A stretch of 64,000 nucleotides of DNA from Rhodospirillaceae bacterium (GTDB lineage: Bacteria > Pseudomonadota > Alphaproteobacteria > Rhodospirillales > Rhodospirillaceae): contig JAQWRV010000008.1 in assembly GCA_029243545.1 (NCBI GenBank), positions 1 through 64,000 of the forward strand, written 5' to 3'. A program made the translations under genes and the position numbers. Of this stretch, positions 36,065-44,623 are shown in pieces. Numbering within the stretch: the first letter of the stretch is position 1; each line of letters begins with the position of its first letter. The notes beneath the pieces were generated by a model, which ran no database searches, was not told the origin of the DNA, and was given only the letters and a program-made list of their open reading frames with translations.

Positions 36065-36999
36065 AAATATTACTCACAGTTCTTGCGGCCCTGTGCTTTG
36101 CGGCAGTTGCAAGTGCACAAGACTATGTTCCCAACGAAGTCTATCGCAGCGCTGACGGCGCGGCCTCCGTTGAGGACTTGGGAGAGGGGGTCTATCTCTT
36201 CCGCTGGTGGCCTGGGTTTTATGTCAGCCCTTTTGTCGTCGGCGATGATGTAGTTTTAGCGGTCGATCCGGTGAGCCGTGACGTAGCCGTGCTCTATCGC
36301 GATGCCGTTGCTGCCGTGACGGATTTACCGATCACCAAGATTGTCTACAGTCATGACCACCGCGATCACATCGTTGGTGCCGATGTGTTGTCCCCAGACG
36401 CTGAGGTTATTGCCCATCCTGGCACGCTGGCGTCACTGCAACGCCGCAGTGACCCAGATATTCCGTTGCCGCAAACTCTGGTCGACAACGGTGACACCAT
36501 AGAGATCAGTGGGCGCACCGTCGGTGTGCACTACTTCGGACCCAACCACGGTGACAGCAACATCGGTCTGACGTTTCAAACCGGTATGGGGTCCATGCTG
36601 GTCTTCGTTGATACGTTGGAGATCGGCATCGTGCCCTATCGCACCCTGCCGGATACCAACGTCCACGGCTACATTGCGACGCTTCGTGGGGCGTCCCAGC
36701 TGGGCGTCGACTGGGCTCTTGGCGGACACAGCGGCCCAGGCCCTGGCATTTGGATCGACAATTATCTCAATTATTTTCTCGACATGGAACAGGCCCTGAT
36801 CAAAGCCGAAGCTGAAGTCGTCCAGCTGCCGTCAGACTCTGTGGAGGACGTTATTGCCCAAGGTGAGCGCTATACTGACGCTGTCATCGCAAGGGCAGTT
36901 GATGACCTTCGGCCTGCCTATGGTCAATGGCGCGGCTTTGAAGCCTGGGCCCCGCTCAATGCCCAGACCGTGCGCATGTACATCATTACCGGGAACTGA
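36061..36999 (+). CDS. Exported metallo-beta-lactamase-fold hydrolase
   Basis: The 312-residue protein has a Sec signal peptide ending ASAQ-DY. The zinc-binding set is complete: His98, His100, Asp102 and His103 (SHDHRDH), His163 (NHGDS), Asp184 (FVDTLE) and His223 (GGHSG). Family members include beta-lactamases, lactonases and other hydrolases; this one looks closer to the quinoprotein-relay and alkylsulfatase-like environmental group than to drug-resistance enzymes, but the substrate is unknown. It is coupled to the small upstream peptide gene. Confidence 0.83.
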   Translation: MKILLTVLAALCFAAVASAQDYVPNEVYRSADGAASVEDLGEGVYLFRWWPGFYVSPFVVGDDVVLAVDPVSRDVAVLYRDAVAAVTDLPITKIVYSHDHRDHIVGADVLSPDAEVIAHPGTLASLQRRSDPDIPLPQTLVDNGDTIEISGRTVGVHYFGPNHGDSNIGLTFQTGMGSMLVFVDTLEIGIVPYRTLPDTNVHGYIATLRGASQLGVDWALGGHSGPGPGIWIDNYLNYFLDMEQALIKAEAEVVQLPSDSVEDVIAQGERYTDAVIARAVDDLRPAYGQWRGFEAWAPLNAQTVRMYIITGN

Positions 37000-37010
37000 G
37001 GGGCGGAGCG

Positions 37011-37757
37011 TTATTCTCCACCCTCCCGTTCCGGACGCATCCCAACAAAGCTGTCATCTGCGGCGTGATAAATTTTGCCCATGCAGTCGGGGTTATCCAT
37101 GCAGCTGACAGACAAAGCGGCGAGATCAGTGCGGGTGATGCGGCCAAATGAGTTCATGTCTTGAGACAGGTAGCCTTTGCCGGTCGGTTCAACGGGCTCG
37201 AACTCAAGCAGGCCGTTACGGATGATGGTGAAGCCCACGCCGCTGTTCTCGAGATAGATCTCGGCTTGGCCCTTGTCGCGAATGTTGGAGCTTTCCGTAT
37301 CAAAACCGAATTGCTCTTTGAGAATATTCTTGGCGCTGCCGCGCACACCAACCGAACTATGGATGATGATTTGCTTCACACGGTTGGCTCTTGAGGCGTT
37401 AACGATGTTCTCCATCGCTTGGGTATAGAAATCCTGACCACTGGTCATCTGTTCGCCGCGGCGGGCGGAGGTATCTATGACAACACGTGGTCTGGTTTGT
37501 TTTATAGCATCTGTCACAGACCTGGCGTCCAACAGGTCACCGACGGCGTACCTTACGCCATCCATGCCTTGAAGCCTGTGCCGGGAGGACGTGGGCCTTA
37601 TGAACGCTGTCACTGTTTCCCCTTTTTCCAACAGCATGCGCACATGTGGAGCGCCCAGCTGGCCGGTTGCGCCAAAGACGAGCACGCCATCTGCCTGAGC
37701 TATCGAGCTAACGGTTAAGCTGCAGGCAAACGCTACTATAGAAAACAAACGGGTCAT
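37011..37757 (-). CDS. NmrA/atypical-SDR Rossmann protein with signal peptide
   Basis: The 248-residue protein begins with a Sec-like leader (MTRLFSIVAFACSLTV, ending IAQA-DG) directly followed by the Rossmann start VLVFGATGQLG, an atypical SDR nucleotide motif. SSVGVR and the later GKGYLSQDM fit NAD(P)-binding NmrA-like proteins. Export of a nucleotide-binding protein would be unusual. Its ATG overlaps the stop of the FAD oxidoreductase gene by one base, so the two are co-transcribed. Confidence 0.75.
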   Translation of the reverse strand: MTRLFSIVAFACSLTVSSIAQADGVLVFGATGQLGAPHVRMLLEKGETVTAFIRPTSSRHRLQGMDGVRYAVGDLLDARSVTDAIKQTRPRVVIDTSARRGEQMTSGQDFYTQAMENIVNASRANRVKQIIIHSSVGVRGSAKNILKEQFGFDTESSNIRDKGQAEIYLENSGVGFTIIRNGLLEFEPVEPTGKGYLSQDMNSFGRITRTDLAALSVSCMDNPDCMGKIYHAADDSFVGMRPEREGGE

Positions 37758-38857
37758 TAAAGGATTTGCTCCGCCAGATAATCCGCAATCGCCAGACTAG
37801 ACGTTAATCCAGGGGATTCTATGCCGTAAAGGGTCCAATATCCCCTTATCCCTGTTTCTTGCGGCCCCTGAATCTCAAAATCATGCATCGGCTCACCTCG
37901 AGCTTGGAGTTTTGGCCGAATTCCGGCGTATCCGGGCCGCAAAGCACCATCCGGCAGGTCGGGCCAATACATACGGATAGCGTCGTAAAACTGGTCTGCA
38001 CGTTCGAGACTGACCTCATAAGACAGAGAGTCTGTCCATTCTATATCGGGACCAAAACGCGCCTGGCCAGCCATATCAAGCGTGTAATGCAGCCCCAGGC
38101 TTGCCGTGCCGGGCAGTGGGTATATGAGCCGTGAAAAAGGCGCCTTTCCTGACAGATAAAAATATGAGCCTTTGGCGTAATGCAGAGGTGGGATCGAACC
38201 GCCGTCGACACCAGCAATGGCATGACTGATCATTTGCGCCCCGAGTCCGGCGCAATTCACGATCGTTGAGCTGCATAGAACCATCGCCTCTGAGCCGCCA
38301 ACGGTTAGGTGAATCCCATCGTCCTCTGAAACGCCGCTTGTCACCGTGCTCTTAAAAGCAATGGTAGCGCCGTGCGCCTCTGCATCCCCTTGCAGGGCCA
38401 GCATGAATCCGTGGCTGTCAACGATTCCTGAGTCTGGGGACAGCAGGGCGGCACTGCATTTCAGGTTGGGTTCAAGTTGACGGACTTGTTTTGCGTCGAG
38501 CCAGTCCAATGTGACTCCAAGCATGACCGCATGGTCTTGGAGTGCTTTCAATTGATCAATTTCAGTGTCGTCTGCGGCAAAAACGAGTTTGGTTATTTTT
38601 TTTGCGTTGACACCGTGACTTTGGCAAAAGTCATACATTTTCTTGCGGCCTTCGATGCAAAGACGCGCTTTAAGACTGCCTACTGGATAATAAATACCAG
38701 CATGGATGACTTCGCTATTGCGGGAACTGGTCGCCATGCCAATGGCATCCTCTGATTCAAGGATAATTACGTCTCGGCCAGCCATCGCCAAGGCGCGAGA
38801 AACAGCCAATCCGATGACGCCCGCGCCAATAACAACACAATCTATGTGTTCAGCCAT
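37757..38857 (-). CDS. FAD-dependent oxidoreductase, L-2-hydroxyglutarate oxidase-like
   Basis: The 366-residue protein has the dinucleotide motif VVIGAGVIGLAVSRALA at the N-terminus, then SSRNSEVIHAGIYYP, typical of the LhgO/L2HGDH group of DAO-type flavoenzymes. GIRPKLQ near the C-terminus is also conserved. It may oxidise L-2-hydroxyglutarate or a similar 2-hydroxy acid to the keto acid at the membrane. Its upstream flank meets the truncated mipZ. Confidence 0.83.
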   Translation of the reverse strand: MAEHIDCVVIGAGVIGLAVSRALAMAGRDVIILESEDAIGMATSSRNSEVIHAGIYYPVGSLKARLCIEGRKKMYDFCQSHGVNAKKITKLVFAADDTEIDQLKALQDHAVMLGVTLDWLDAKQVRQLEPNLKCSAALLSPDSGIVDSHGFMLALQGDAEAHGATIAFKSTVTSGVSEDDGIHLTVGGSEAMVLCSSTIVNCAGLGAQMISHAIAGVDGGSIPPLHYAKGSYFYLSGKAPFSRLIYPLPGTASLGLHYTLDMAGQARFGPDIEWTDSLSYEVSLERADQFYDAIRMYWPDLPDGALRPGYAGIRPKLQARGEPMHDFEIQGPQETGIRGYWTLYGIESPGLTSSLAIADYLAEQIL

Positions 38858-38995
38858 GGAATTCAGACTAACTCGAAATTATTGAGGGACGCATCAAACA
38901 TTCGATAGCAAGTCTGAGACATTTCGTACATGGCTGTCTGGGTTCTGCCGCAATTCTGATAAGGAGTCTGATTCATAACCTTAGGATTATGGTCT

Positions 38996-39361
38996 ATGAT
39001 AGGGATATTAAGTTCGATAGTTCGGCCAAACCAGTGCGCCGAATCGGTCTGGACAGCGTGCCAGGCGCGGGCAGCCTGGGCCGGAGGGTCAATTGCATGG
39101 GTTGTTCTCCGTGATCGCTTAAGCGCACTTGATGCTAACAATAAGTGCATGATGGCTGATGTATTGGGGGAAACAGCTGATCGCCTCGAATTTACGGCAG
39201 GGCCTGGATTTGGCGAAAGAGTAATTTTCCGGGAGCTATTTCTGCAAGGGCTGACGCTGTCAGATTTTGAAGATCGGACCGCCGGACTGGCCTGGACTGA
39301 TTCGCATGTCGCGGCCCGGCAGGAATTGAGAGATCTCCTTGAACGCAGTCTTGATGGTTGA
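38996..39361 (+). pseudogene. mipZ: Truncated MipZ (C-terminal part only)
   Basis: From about residue 11 (PNQCAESVW) to the stop the frame matches the C-terminal third of MipZ, the ParA-like ATPase that positions the division site: GGSIAWVVLRDRLSALDANNK, APGFGERVIFRELF-like and DSHVAARQELRDLL. The N-terminal part with Walker A and the nucleotide site is missing; the reverse-strand oxidoreductase lies where it should be. The remnant frame is open and may still be expressed, but cannot bind ATP. A full copy may exist elsewhere. Confidence 0.75.
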
Positions 39362-39399
39362 AGGGCTGCAGTGATGGCCATGACACGGTAAGATTAGGG

Positions 39400-40104
39400 A
39401 TGCCCAATAAAACTCTTAAACCAGGTGCCGTAAGTCAGACTGTCGCGGCGTTTCTAGATACGGCCAAGGCTGTGTCCGTGCAAACAGGCCAGACATTGGG
39501 CCATCTCATATTTGCTATGGATGCGACCGCAAGCCGGGCGCCATCCTGGGACGTGGCCATGAGCATCCAGGCCGATATGTTTGCGGAATCTGCCGCTCTT
39601 GGCGGGCTCGAAGTCCAACTCGTATTTTACCGGGGTTTGCTCGAGTGCCAGTCGAGCGGGTGGACTAGAGATGCGGCAGAACTTGGTCGTCTTATGAGCA
39701 CAGTTGGTTTTCTTGCAGGACGCACTCAGATTGAGCGGGTATTGCGCCATGCTCTGAAAGAGTCGAACCAAAAAAAGGTCAATGCACTCGTGTTCATCGG
39801 AGATGCCATGGAAGAAAACGTTGATCTCCTTGCCGATGCAGCTGGGCAGCTCGGGATCCGCGGCGTGCCCGTCTTTATGTTCCAAGAAGGGGGCGGTGAG
39901 CCTGCTGCAGCCGCATTTAAACACATCGCCAAAGTGTCGGGTGGGGCTTATTGCCCATTTGATTCCTCAAGTCCCGGCGCTTTAAGTGCTCTGCTGAGAG
40001 CCGTTGCAGCCTTTGTCTCTGGTGGCGCAAAAGCGTTAGAGGACTATGAAAACAGACACGGCGGGTCTCTGATGCGTCTCACCGACCAAATGGCGAAGCG
40101 TTAG
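39400..40104 (+). CDS. VWA-like domain protein (conserved in alphaproteobacteria)
   Basis: The 234-residue protein (ATG at 39400) has LIFAMDATASRAPSWDVAM, a DxTxS-like metal-site pattern of von Willebrand A domains, then NALVFIGDAMEENVD and a C-terminal HIAKVSGGAYCPFDSS. It is probably cytoplasmic. It lies between the mipZ remnant and the DnaJ gene, a neighbourhood seen in related bacteria. The function is unknown. Confidence 0.7.
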   Translation: MPNKTLKPGAVSQTVAAFLDTAKAVSVQTGQTLGHLIFAMDATASRAPSWDVAMSIQADMFAESAALGGLEVQLVFYRGLLECQSSGWTRDAAELGRLMSTVGFLAGRTQIERVLRHALKESNQKKVNALVFIGDAMEENVDLLADAAGQLGIRGVPVFMFQEGGGEPAAAAFKHIAKVSGGAYCPFDSSSPGALSALLRAVAAFVSGGAKALEDYENRHGGSLMRLTDQMAKR

Positions 40105-40107
40105 CCT

Positions 40108-40863
40108 ATGTTGCTTTCCGCCATACTCGGTATTGGTCTGCTTGTTGCCGCCATCTTTTTGATGCGCTGGTATGTCAACGCCGACCCAGCCGTCCTGAGG
40201 CGGGTTTTGAAATGGACCGCCATTTGGCTGCTTGCACTGGTCGCCATATTTCTAGCACTGACCGGCCGGTTCGCGGCTGCTTTCGGCATGGTCATGGGGA
40301 TTGTTGCTTTTGGCTGGCGCCTGCTCAACATGATGGCGATGGCGCAGCAAATGCGCGGCATGTTTAGTGGTCTCGGCGGCGGGTTTGGTGGATCAGGACA
40401 AGCAGCCGCGGGTCAGTCGTCACAAGTCGAATCTCATTTCCTACGCATGCGCCTTGATCACGATACAGGATCTATGGACGGCGATGTCCTGATAGGGCAG
40501 TTTCAGGGTCGCGTCTTATCGGCCATGTCAGTTGCAGACTTGCTCGAACTGTGTAGCGAGGTGAGTGGTGATTCAGACTCCCTGGGGCTCCTTGAAGCCT
40601 ATTTAGACCGTGCGCATGTCGGCTGGCGAGAAGAGGCAGGTGCGGAGGCGTCCGGCGCGCGTGACTCTAGCCCGTCGCGATCATCGGGGCCAATGACGCG
40701 GAACGAGGCCCATCTCGCACTCGGATTGGAGCCCGGCGCGAGTCGGCGCGAGATCAAAGCGGCCTACCGCCAGTTGATGGCCAAGGTCCACCCTGACCGT
40801 GGCGGTTCTGCCTATTTGGCGGCAAAGATCAACGAGGCCAAGGACCTGCTCCTGAGTGACTAG
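40108..40863 (+). CDS. Membrane-anchored DnaJ-domain protein
   Basis: The 251-residue protein has two hydrophobic helices near the N-terminus, a Gly-rich linker, a middle region ([22 protein letters not shown]) found in alphaproteobacterial DnaJ-like proteins, and a C-terminal J domain with the essential HPD (KVHPDRGG). It should stimulate DnaK at the membrane. It is 3 bp after the VWA-like gene, so the two are probably one transcript. Confidence 0.88.
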   Translation: MLLSAILGIGLLVAAIFLMRWYVNADPAVLRRVLKWTAIWLLALVAIFLALTGRFAAAFGMVMGIVAFGWRLLNMMAMAQQMRGMFSGLGGGFGGSGQAAAGQSSQVESHFLRMRLDHDTGSMDGDVLIGQFQGRVLSAMSVADLLELCSEVSGDSDSLGLLEAYLDRAHVGWREEAGAEASGARDSSPSRSSGPMTRNEAHLALGLEPGASRREIKAAYRQLMAKVHPDRGGSAYLAAKINEAKDLLLSD

Positions 40864-40985
40864 CTCGCATAGGGAACGGTGTTGCAACGCCAGGTTCTCC
40901 ATGGCACAAAGCGCCGACGTCGCTTCTCGCGAAGTGGCGGCAAACCAACATTTTCTTCACGAAAGATATTAGGGGGGCAAAGGTT

Positions 40986-41858
40986 GTGGCGGGACGGGTA
41001 CGCAAAGCTGTCTTTCCTGTTGCTGGACTGGGAACGCGGTTTTTACCGGCGACCAAGGTCATCGCCAAGGAAATGCTTCCTGTGGTCGATAAACCCCTCA
41101 TCCAGTATGCCGTGGAAGAAGCCGCTGCCGCCGGCATCGAATATTTCATTTTTATAACCGGGCGCGGCAAGTCCGTGCTGGTCGATCATTTTGACCATGC
41201 GCCTGAGCTTGAAACTCTATTGGGCTCCCGCGGCAGGGAAGAGGAACTCGAATCACTTCTCGCCTCTATGCCCGAACCTGGCCGAGTTGCCGCGGTGCGC
41301 CAACAAGAACCGCTGGGTTTAGGGCATGCGGTTTGGTGTGCCCGTGCCAATCTTGGTAATGAGCCCTTTGCGGTGCTATTGCCCGACGAGTTGTTGATGT
41401 CTGACCCGCCATGTCTGAGGCAACTTATAAACGTGCACGAGAAAGTAGGGGGCAATGTTGTAGCTGTTACGCAGGTGCCTCAGGAACAGACCAATCGATA
41501 CGGCATCCTTGATGTTGAATCCGACGATGGAAAAGTAGCCAAGGCCAAGGGGATGGTCGAAAAACCTGATCCCGCATCTGCACCGTCCAGATTGGCGAAC
41601 ATTGGCCGGTACATTCTCGACCCAGCTGTATTTCATCATCTGGATAAACAAATCAAAGGTGTGGGTGGTGAAATTCAGCTCACCGATGCAATAGATGCGA
41701 CCACTGATACAATTCCGTTTCACGGTGTGCGCTTTGAAGGCGACCGATTCGATTGTGGCGATAAAGTTGGCTTCCTAACCGCAAACATAGCCTTCGCTCT
41801 TAAACGGCCTGAGATGGCGGATCGCGTTCGGGAAGCGGTTGGCGCACTGCTCGCCTAA
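40986..41858 (+). CDS. galU: UTP-glucose-1-phosphate uridylyltransferase
   Basis: The 290-residue enzyme makes UDP-glucose. The nucleotide motif FPVAGLGTRFLPATKVIAKEMLP, then DKPLIQYAVEEA and VEKPDP, are characteristic. The start is GTG behind AGGGGGGC. UDP-glucose feeds ugd 33 bp downstream and hence uronic-acid-containing polysaccharides. Confidence 0.96.
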   Translation: MAGRVRKAVFPVAGLGTRFLPATKVIAKEMLPVVDKPLIQYAVEEAAAAGIEYFIFITGRGKSVLVDHFDHAPELETLLGSRGREEELESLLASMPEPGRVAAVRQQEPLGLGHAVWCARANLGNEPFAVLLPDELLMSDPPCLRQLINVHEKVGGNVVAVTQVPQEQTNRYGILDVESDDGKVAKAKGMVEKPDPASAPSRLANIGRYILDPAVFHHLDKQIKGVGGEIQLTDAIDATTDTIPFHGVRFEGDRFDCGDKVGFLTANIAFALKRPEMADRVREAVGALLA

Positions 41859-41891
41859 ACATCACCTCATACATAGAGGAATTTCTGCAAT

Positions 41892-43217
41892 ATGCGCATT
41901 GCAATGATAGGAACCGGATACGTTGGCTTAGTATCCGGAACCTGCTTCTCAGAGTTCGGCCTTGACGTTGTTTGCGTTGACATGGACGAAGGCAAAATAG
42001 ATCGGTTAAAGCAGGGTGAGATTCTCATTTTTGAACCCGGTCTGGATCAATTGGTTAAAACCAATGCGGCCTCCGGACGTTTGAGTTTTTCAACAGACCT
42101 CAAGTCAGCCGTCAAAGATGCGGACGCAGTCTTTATTGCGGTTGGAACACCGAGCCGTCGTGGCGATGGGCATGCGGACTTGTCCTATGTCTACGCCGCC
42201 GCGGAAGAAATTGCGCATGCGATCGATGGGTATACGGTGATTGTGACGAAATCGACCGTGCCGGTTGGCACTGGCCGTGAAGTGCAGCGCATTATTAAAG
42301 AAACACGCCCTGATGCCAACTTTGACGTCGTATCCAATCCGGAATTTCTTCGCGAAGGGTCTGCCATCAATGACTTCATGCGGCCAGACCGCGTTGTGAT
42401 TGGTGCTGAAACTGACCGCGCGAAAGAAATCATGCGCCAGCTTTACCGCGTTTTGTACATCATTGAGACGCCAATACTTTTTACATCGCTTGAAACGTCT
42501 GAATTGATCAAATATGCGGCAAACACATTCTTGGCCGCGAAAATTACATTCATCAATGAGGTGGCCGATCTTTGTGAGAAGGTGGGTGCTGATGTGCACG
42601 ATGTTGCCAAAGGCATCGGTTTGGATGGTCGCATCGGTAAAAAGTTTTTGCACCCTGGGCCGGGGTATGGGGGCTCCTGTTTCCCAAAAGATGCGCTTGC
42701 TTTGGTCAAGACAGCGCAGGACTACGGCTCTCCCTTGCGCATAATTGAAACCGTTGTTGATATTAACGACAAGCGTAAAACGGCGATGGCTGATCGAATC
42801 ATGGCCGCTTGCGGCGGTTCTGTTGATGGAAAAACCGTAGCGATTCTGGGGCTCACATTCAAGCCCAATACCGATGACATGCGCGACAGCCCGTCACTTG
42901 CAATCGTGTCAGCGCTCCTGGACGCAGGCGCAACGATCAAGGCCTATGACCCTGAGGGGATGGACGAAGCCAAGCGGATGATGCCCGACGTCATCTATTG
43001 CGAAGACACTTACGCCACTATGGACGGTGCAGATGTTCTGGTGATCGTTACAGAGTGGAATGAGTTTCGCAGTTTAGACTTTGCCCGCATCAAAGGATTG
43101 CTATCAGCGCCGATCCTAGTTGACCTTCGAAATATTTACACACCGGAAGACTTGGCGCAGGCTGGTTTCTCGTACCACTGTATCGGCCGTGCGACCCGCA
43201 AACCTGGTCCGCGGTAG
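41892..43217 (+). CDS. ugd: UDP-glucose 6-dehydrogenase
   Basis: The 441-residue enzyme oxidises UDP-glucose twice to UDP-glucuronate using NAD. The N-terminal MIGTGYVGLVSGTCFSEFG binds NAD, and the catalytic cysteine lies in GPGYGGSCFPKD. The C-terminal LGLTFKPNTDDMRDSP motif is intact. It sits between galU and a phosphohexomutase gene, forming a sugar-nucleotide cassette. Confidence 0.97.
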   Translation: MRIAMIGTGYVGLVSGTCFSEFGLDVVCVDMDEGKIDRLKQGEILIFEPGLDQLVKTNAASGRLSFSTDLKSAVKDADAVFIAVGTPSRRGDGHADLSYVYAAAEEIAHAIDGYTVIVTKSTVPVGTGREVQRIIKETRPDANFDVVSNPEFLREGSAINDFMRPDRVVIGAETDRAKEIMRQLYRVLYIIETPILFTSLETSELIKYAANTFLAAKITFINEVADLCEKVGADVHDVAKGIGLDGRIGKKFLHPGPGYGGSCFPKDALALVKTAQDYGSPLRIIETVVDINDKRKTAMADRIMAACGGSVDGKTVAILGLTFKPNTDDMRDSPSLAIVSALLDAGATIKAYDPEGMDEAKRMMPDVIYCEDTYATMDGADVLVIVTEWNEFRSLDFARIKGLLSAPILVDLRNIYTPEDLAQAGFSYHCIGRATRKPGPR

Positions 43218-43223
43218 AATATT

Positions 43224-44600
43224 ATGGGGCATACCTTTCATCCTAATATTCTGCGCGAATACGATATCCGCGGCATTGTCGGTGAAACCCTTAGCACGGA
43301 CGATGCCCAAGCAATCGGGCGTGCCTTTGGGTCACTCATCGTTGAAAACGGCGGGATGCGTGTTTGTGTCGGCTATGACGGCCGGCAAAGCTCTCCGGAT
43401 ATGGAATCCGCACTTGTTGAGGGCCTCGTAGGGACTGGCATTGTTGTTGACCGTATCGGGCGCGGCCCGACACCGATGCTTTACTTCGCGACGGTAGAAA
43501 GCGGAGCTGACGGCGGTATCATGGTGACAGGGTCACACAATCCGCCGACTCATAATGGCTTTAAAATTATGCGGGGCCGGAAACCGTTTTACGGTGAAGC
43601 GATCAAGGACCTTGGCCGTCGTGCTGCCGAAGGTGCTTTTGTGGGTGGAAAAGGCAATGCGGTCGAGGTCCCTACGTTCGATCGGTATATCAATCGTGTT
43701 GTAGAGAATTTTGACGGAGATAAACCACTCTCCGCCATATGGGATCCTGGCAATGGTGCGGCTGGAGAGGCCGTTGTCGCTGCGATTAAGCATCTACCTG
43801 GCCACCATAGCGTCATCAATGGCGACATCGATGGAACGTTCCCGCACCATCACCCAGACCCCACAGTCCCTGAAAACTTGGTGCAGCTGCAGGCGGCTGT
43901 AGCAGAGGCGGGGGCGGATGTTGGCTTTGCCTTTGATGGAGACGGTGACCGGATTGGTGTCATCGATGGCGAAGGAAATATTCTTTGGGGTGATCAGATC
44001 ATGATGATCCTGGCAGACGATGTCCTGTCTGAACTGCCAGGCTCATTTGTTATCGCCGATGTTAAAGCCAGTCAGGTCTTGTTCGATGAAATCACCCGGC
44101 TTGGCGGCAAACCCGTCATGGCCAAGACGGGCCATTCCTTGATCAAAGCGAAGATGGCCGAGCTTGACGCTCCACTGGCAGGAGAGATGAGCGGGCATAT
44201 CTTTTTTGCTGATCACTACTACGGTTTCGATGATGCGCTATACGCCGCTATCCGGTTCTTCTCGATCCTATGCCGGATGGATCAAAGCCTTTCGGACCGC
44301 TATGCTAGTATGCCTAAAGCGTTGAACACGGCTGAACTCCGCTTTGAGTGCGCGGATGAACGCAAGTTTGTAGTGATAGAAGAGGTTAAGGCGAGGCTCG
44401 CTGAATCGGGAGATGATGTTAATGACGTTGATGGCGTACGTGTGCGTGGTGAAGACGGTGGGTGGTGGCTTTTGCGGGCATCAAACACGCAAGCCGTTTT
44501 AGTTGCCAGGTGTGAAGCAGATACGGAAGAAGCGCTAACAGCGGTCAAAGCTAAATTGGCAGATCAACTTGAGCAAAGCGGTCTTTCACTGCCCTCCTAA
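43224..44600 (+). CDS. Phosphomannomutase/phosphoglucomutase
   Basis: The 458-residue alpha-D-phosphohexomutase has the active serine in MVTGSHNPPTHNG, the Mg loop DGDGDRIGVID and the sugar-specificity loop GEMSGHIFF, which in AlgC-type enzymes gives dual mannose/glucose specificity. It interconverts hexose 6- and 1-phosphates and thus supplies galU. It starts 6 bp after ugd. Confidence 0.94.
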   Translation: MGHTFHPNILREYDIRGIVGETLSTDDAQAIGRAFGSLIVENGGMRVCVGYDGRQSSPDMESALVEGLVGTGIVVDRIGRGPTPMLYFATVESGADGGIMVTGSHNPPTHNGFKIMRGRKPFYGEAIKDLGRRAAEGAFVGGKGNAVEVPTFDRYINRVVENFDGDKPLSAIWDPGNGAAGEAVVAAIKHLPGHHSVINGDIDGTFPHHHPDPTVPENLVQLQAAVAEAGADVGFAFDGDGDRIGVIDGEGNILWGDQIMMILADDVLSELPGSFVIADVKASQVLFDEITRLGGKPVMAKTGHSLIKAKMAELDAPLAGEMSGHIFFADHYYGFDDALYAAIRFFSILCRMDQSLSDRYASMPKALNTAELRFECADERKFVVIEEVKARLAESGDDVNDVDGVRVRGEDGGWWLLRASNTQAVLVARCEADTEEALTAVKAKLADQLEQSGLSLPS

Positions 44601-44603
44601 TTC

Positions 44604-44618
44604 GCAATTAATTATTGC
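44604..44618. other. Small hairpin between convergent genes
   Basis: GCAAT and ATTGC flank TAATT in the 23-bp gap between the phosphohexomutase gene and the carboxypeptidase gene. The stem is short and without a clear T-run, so any terminator role is weak. Confidence 0.3.
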
Positions 44619-44623
44619 TAGCT

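Noticed and set aside
38863-38976. 37-codon minus-strand frame MNQTPYQNCG as a gene of its own
   Set aside because: The ribosome binding site is too close to the ATG and no family fits; kept only as a possible fragment at the mipZ breakpoint.
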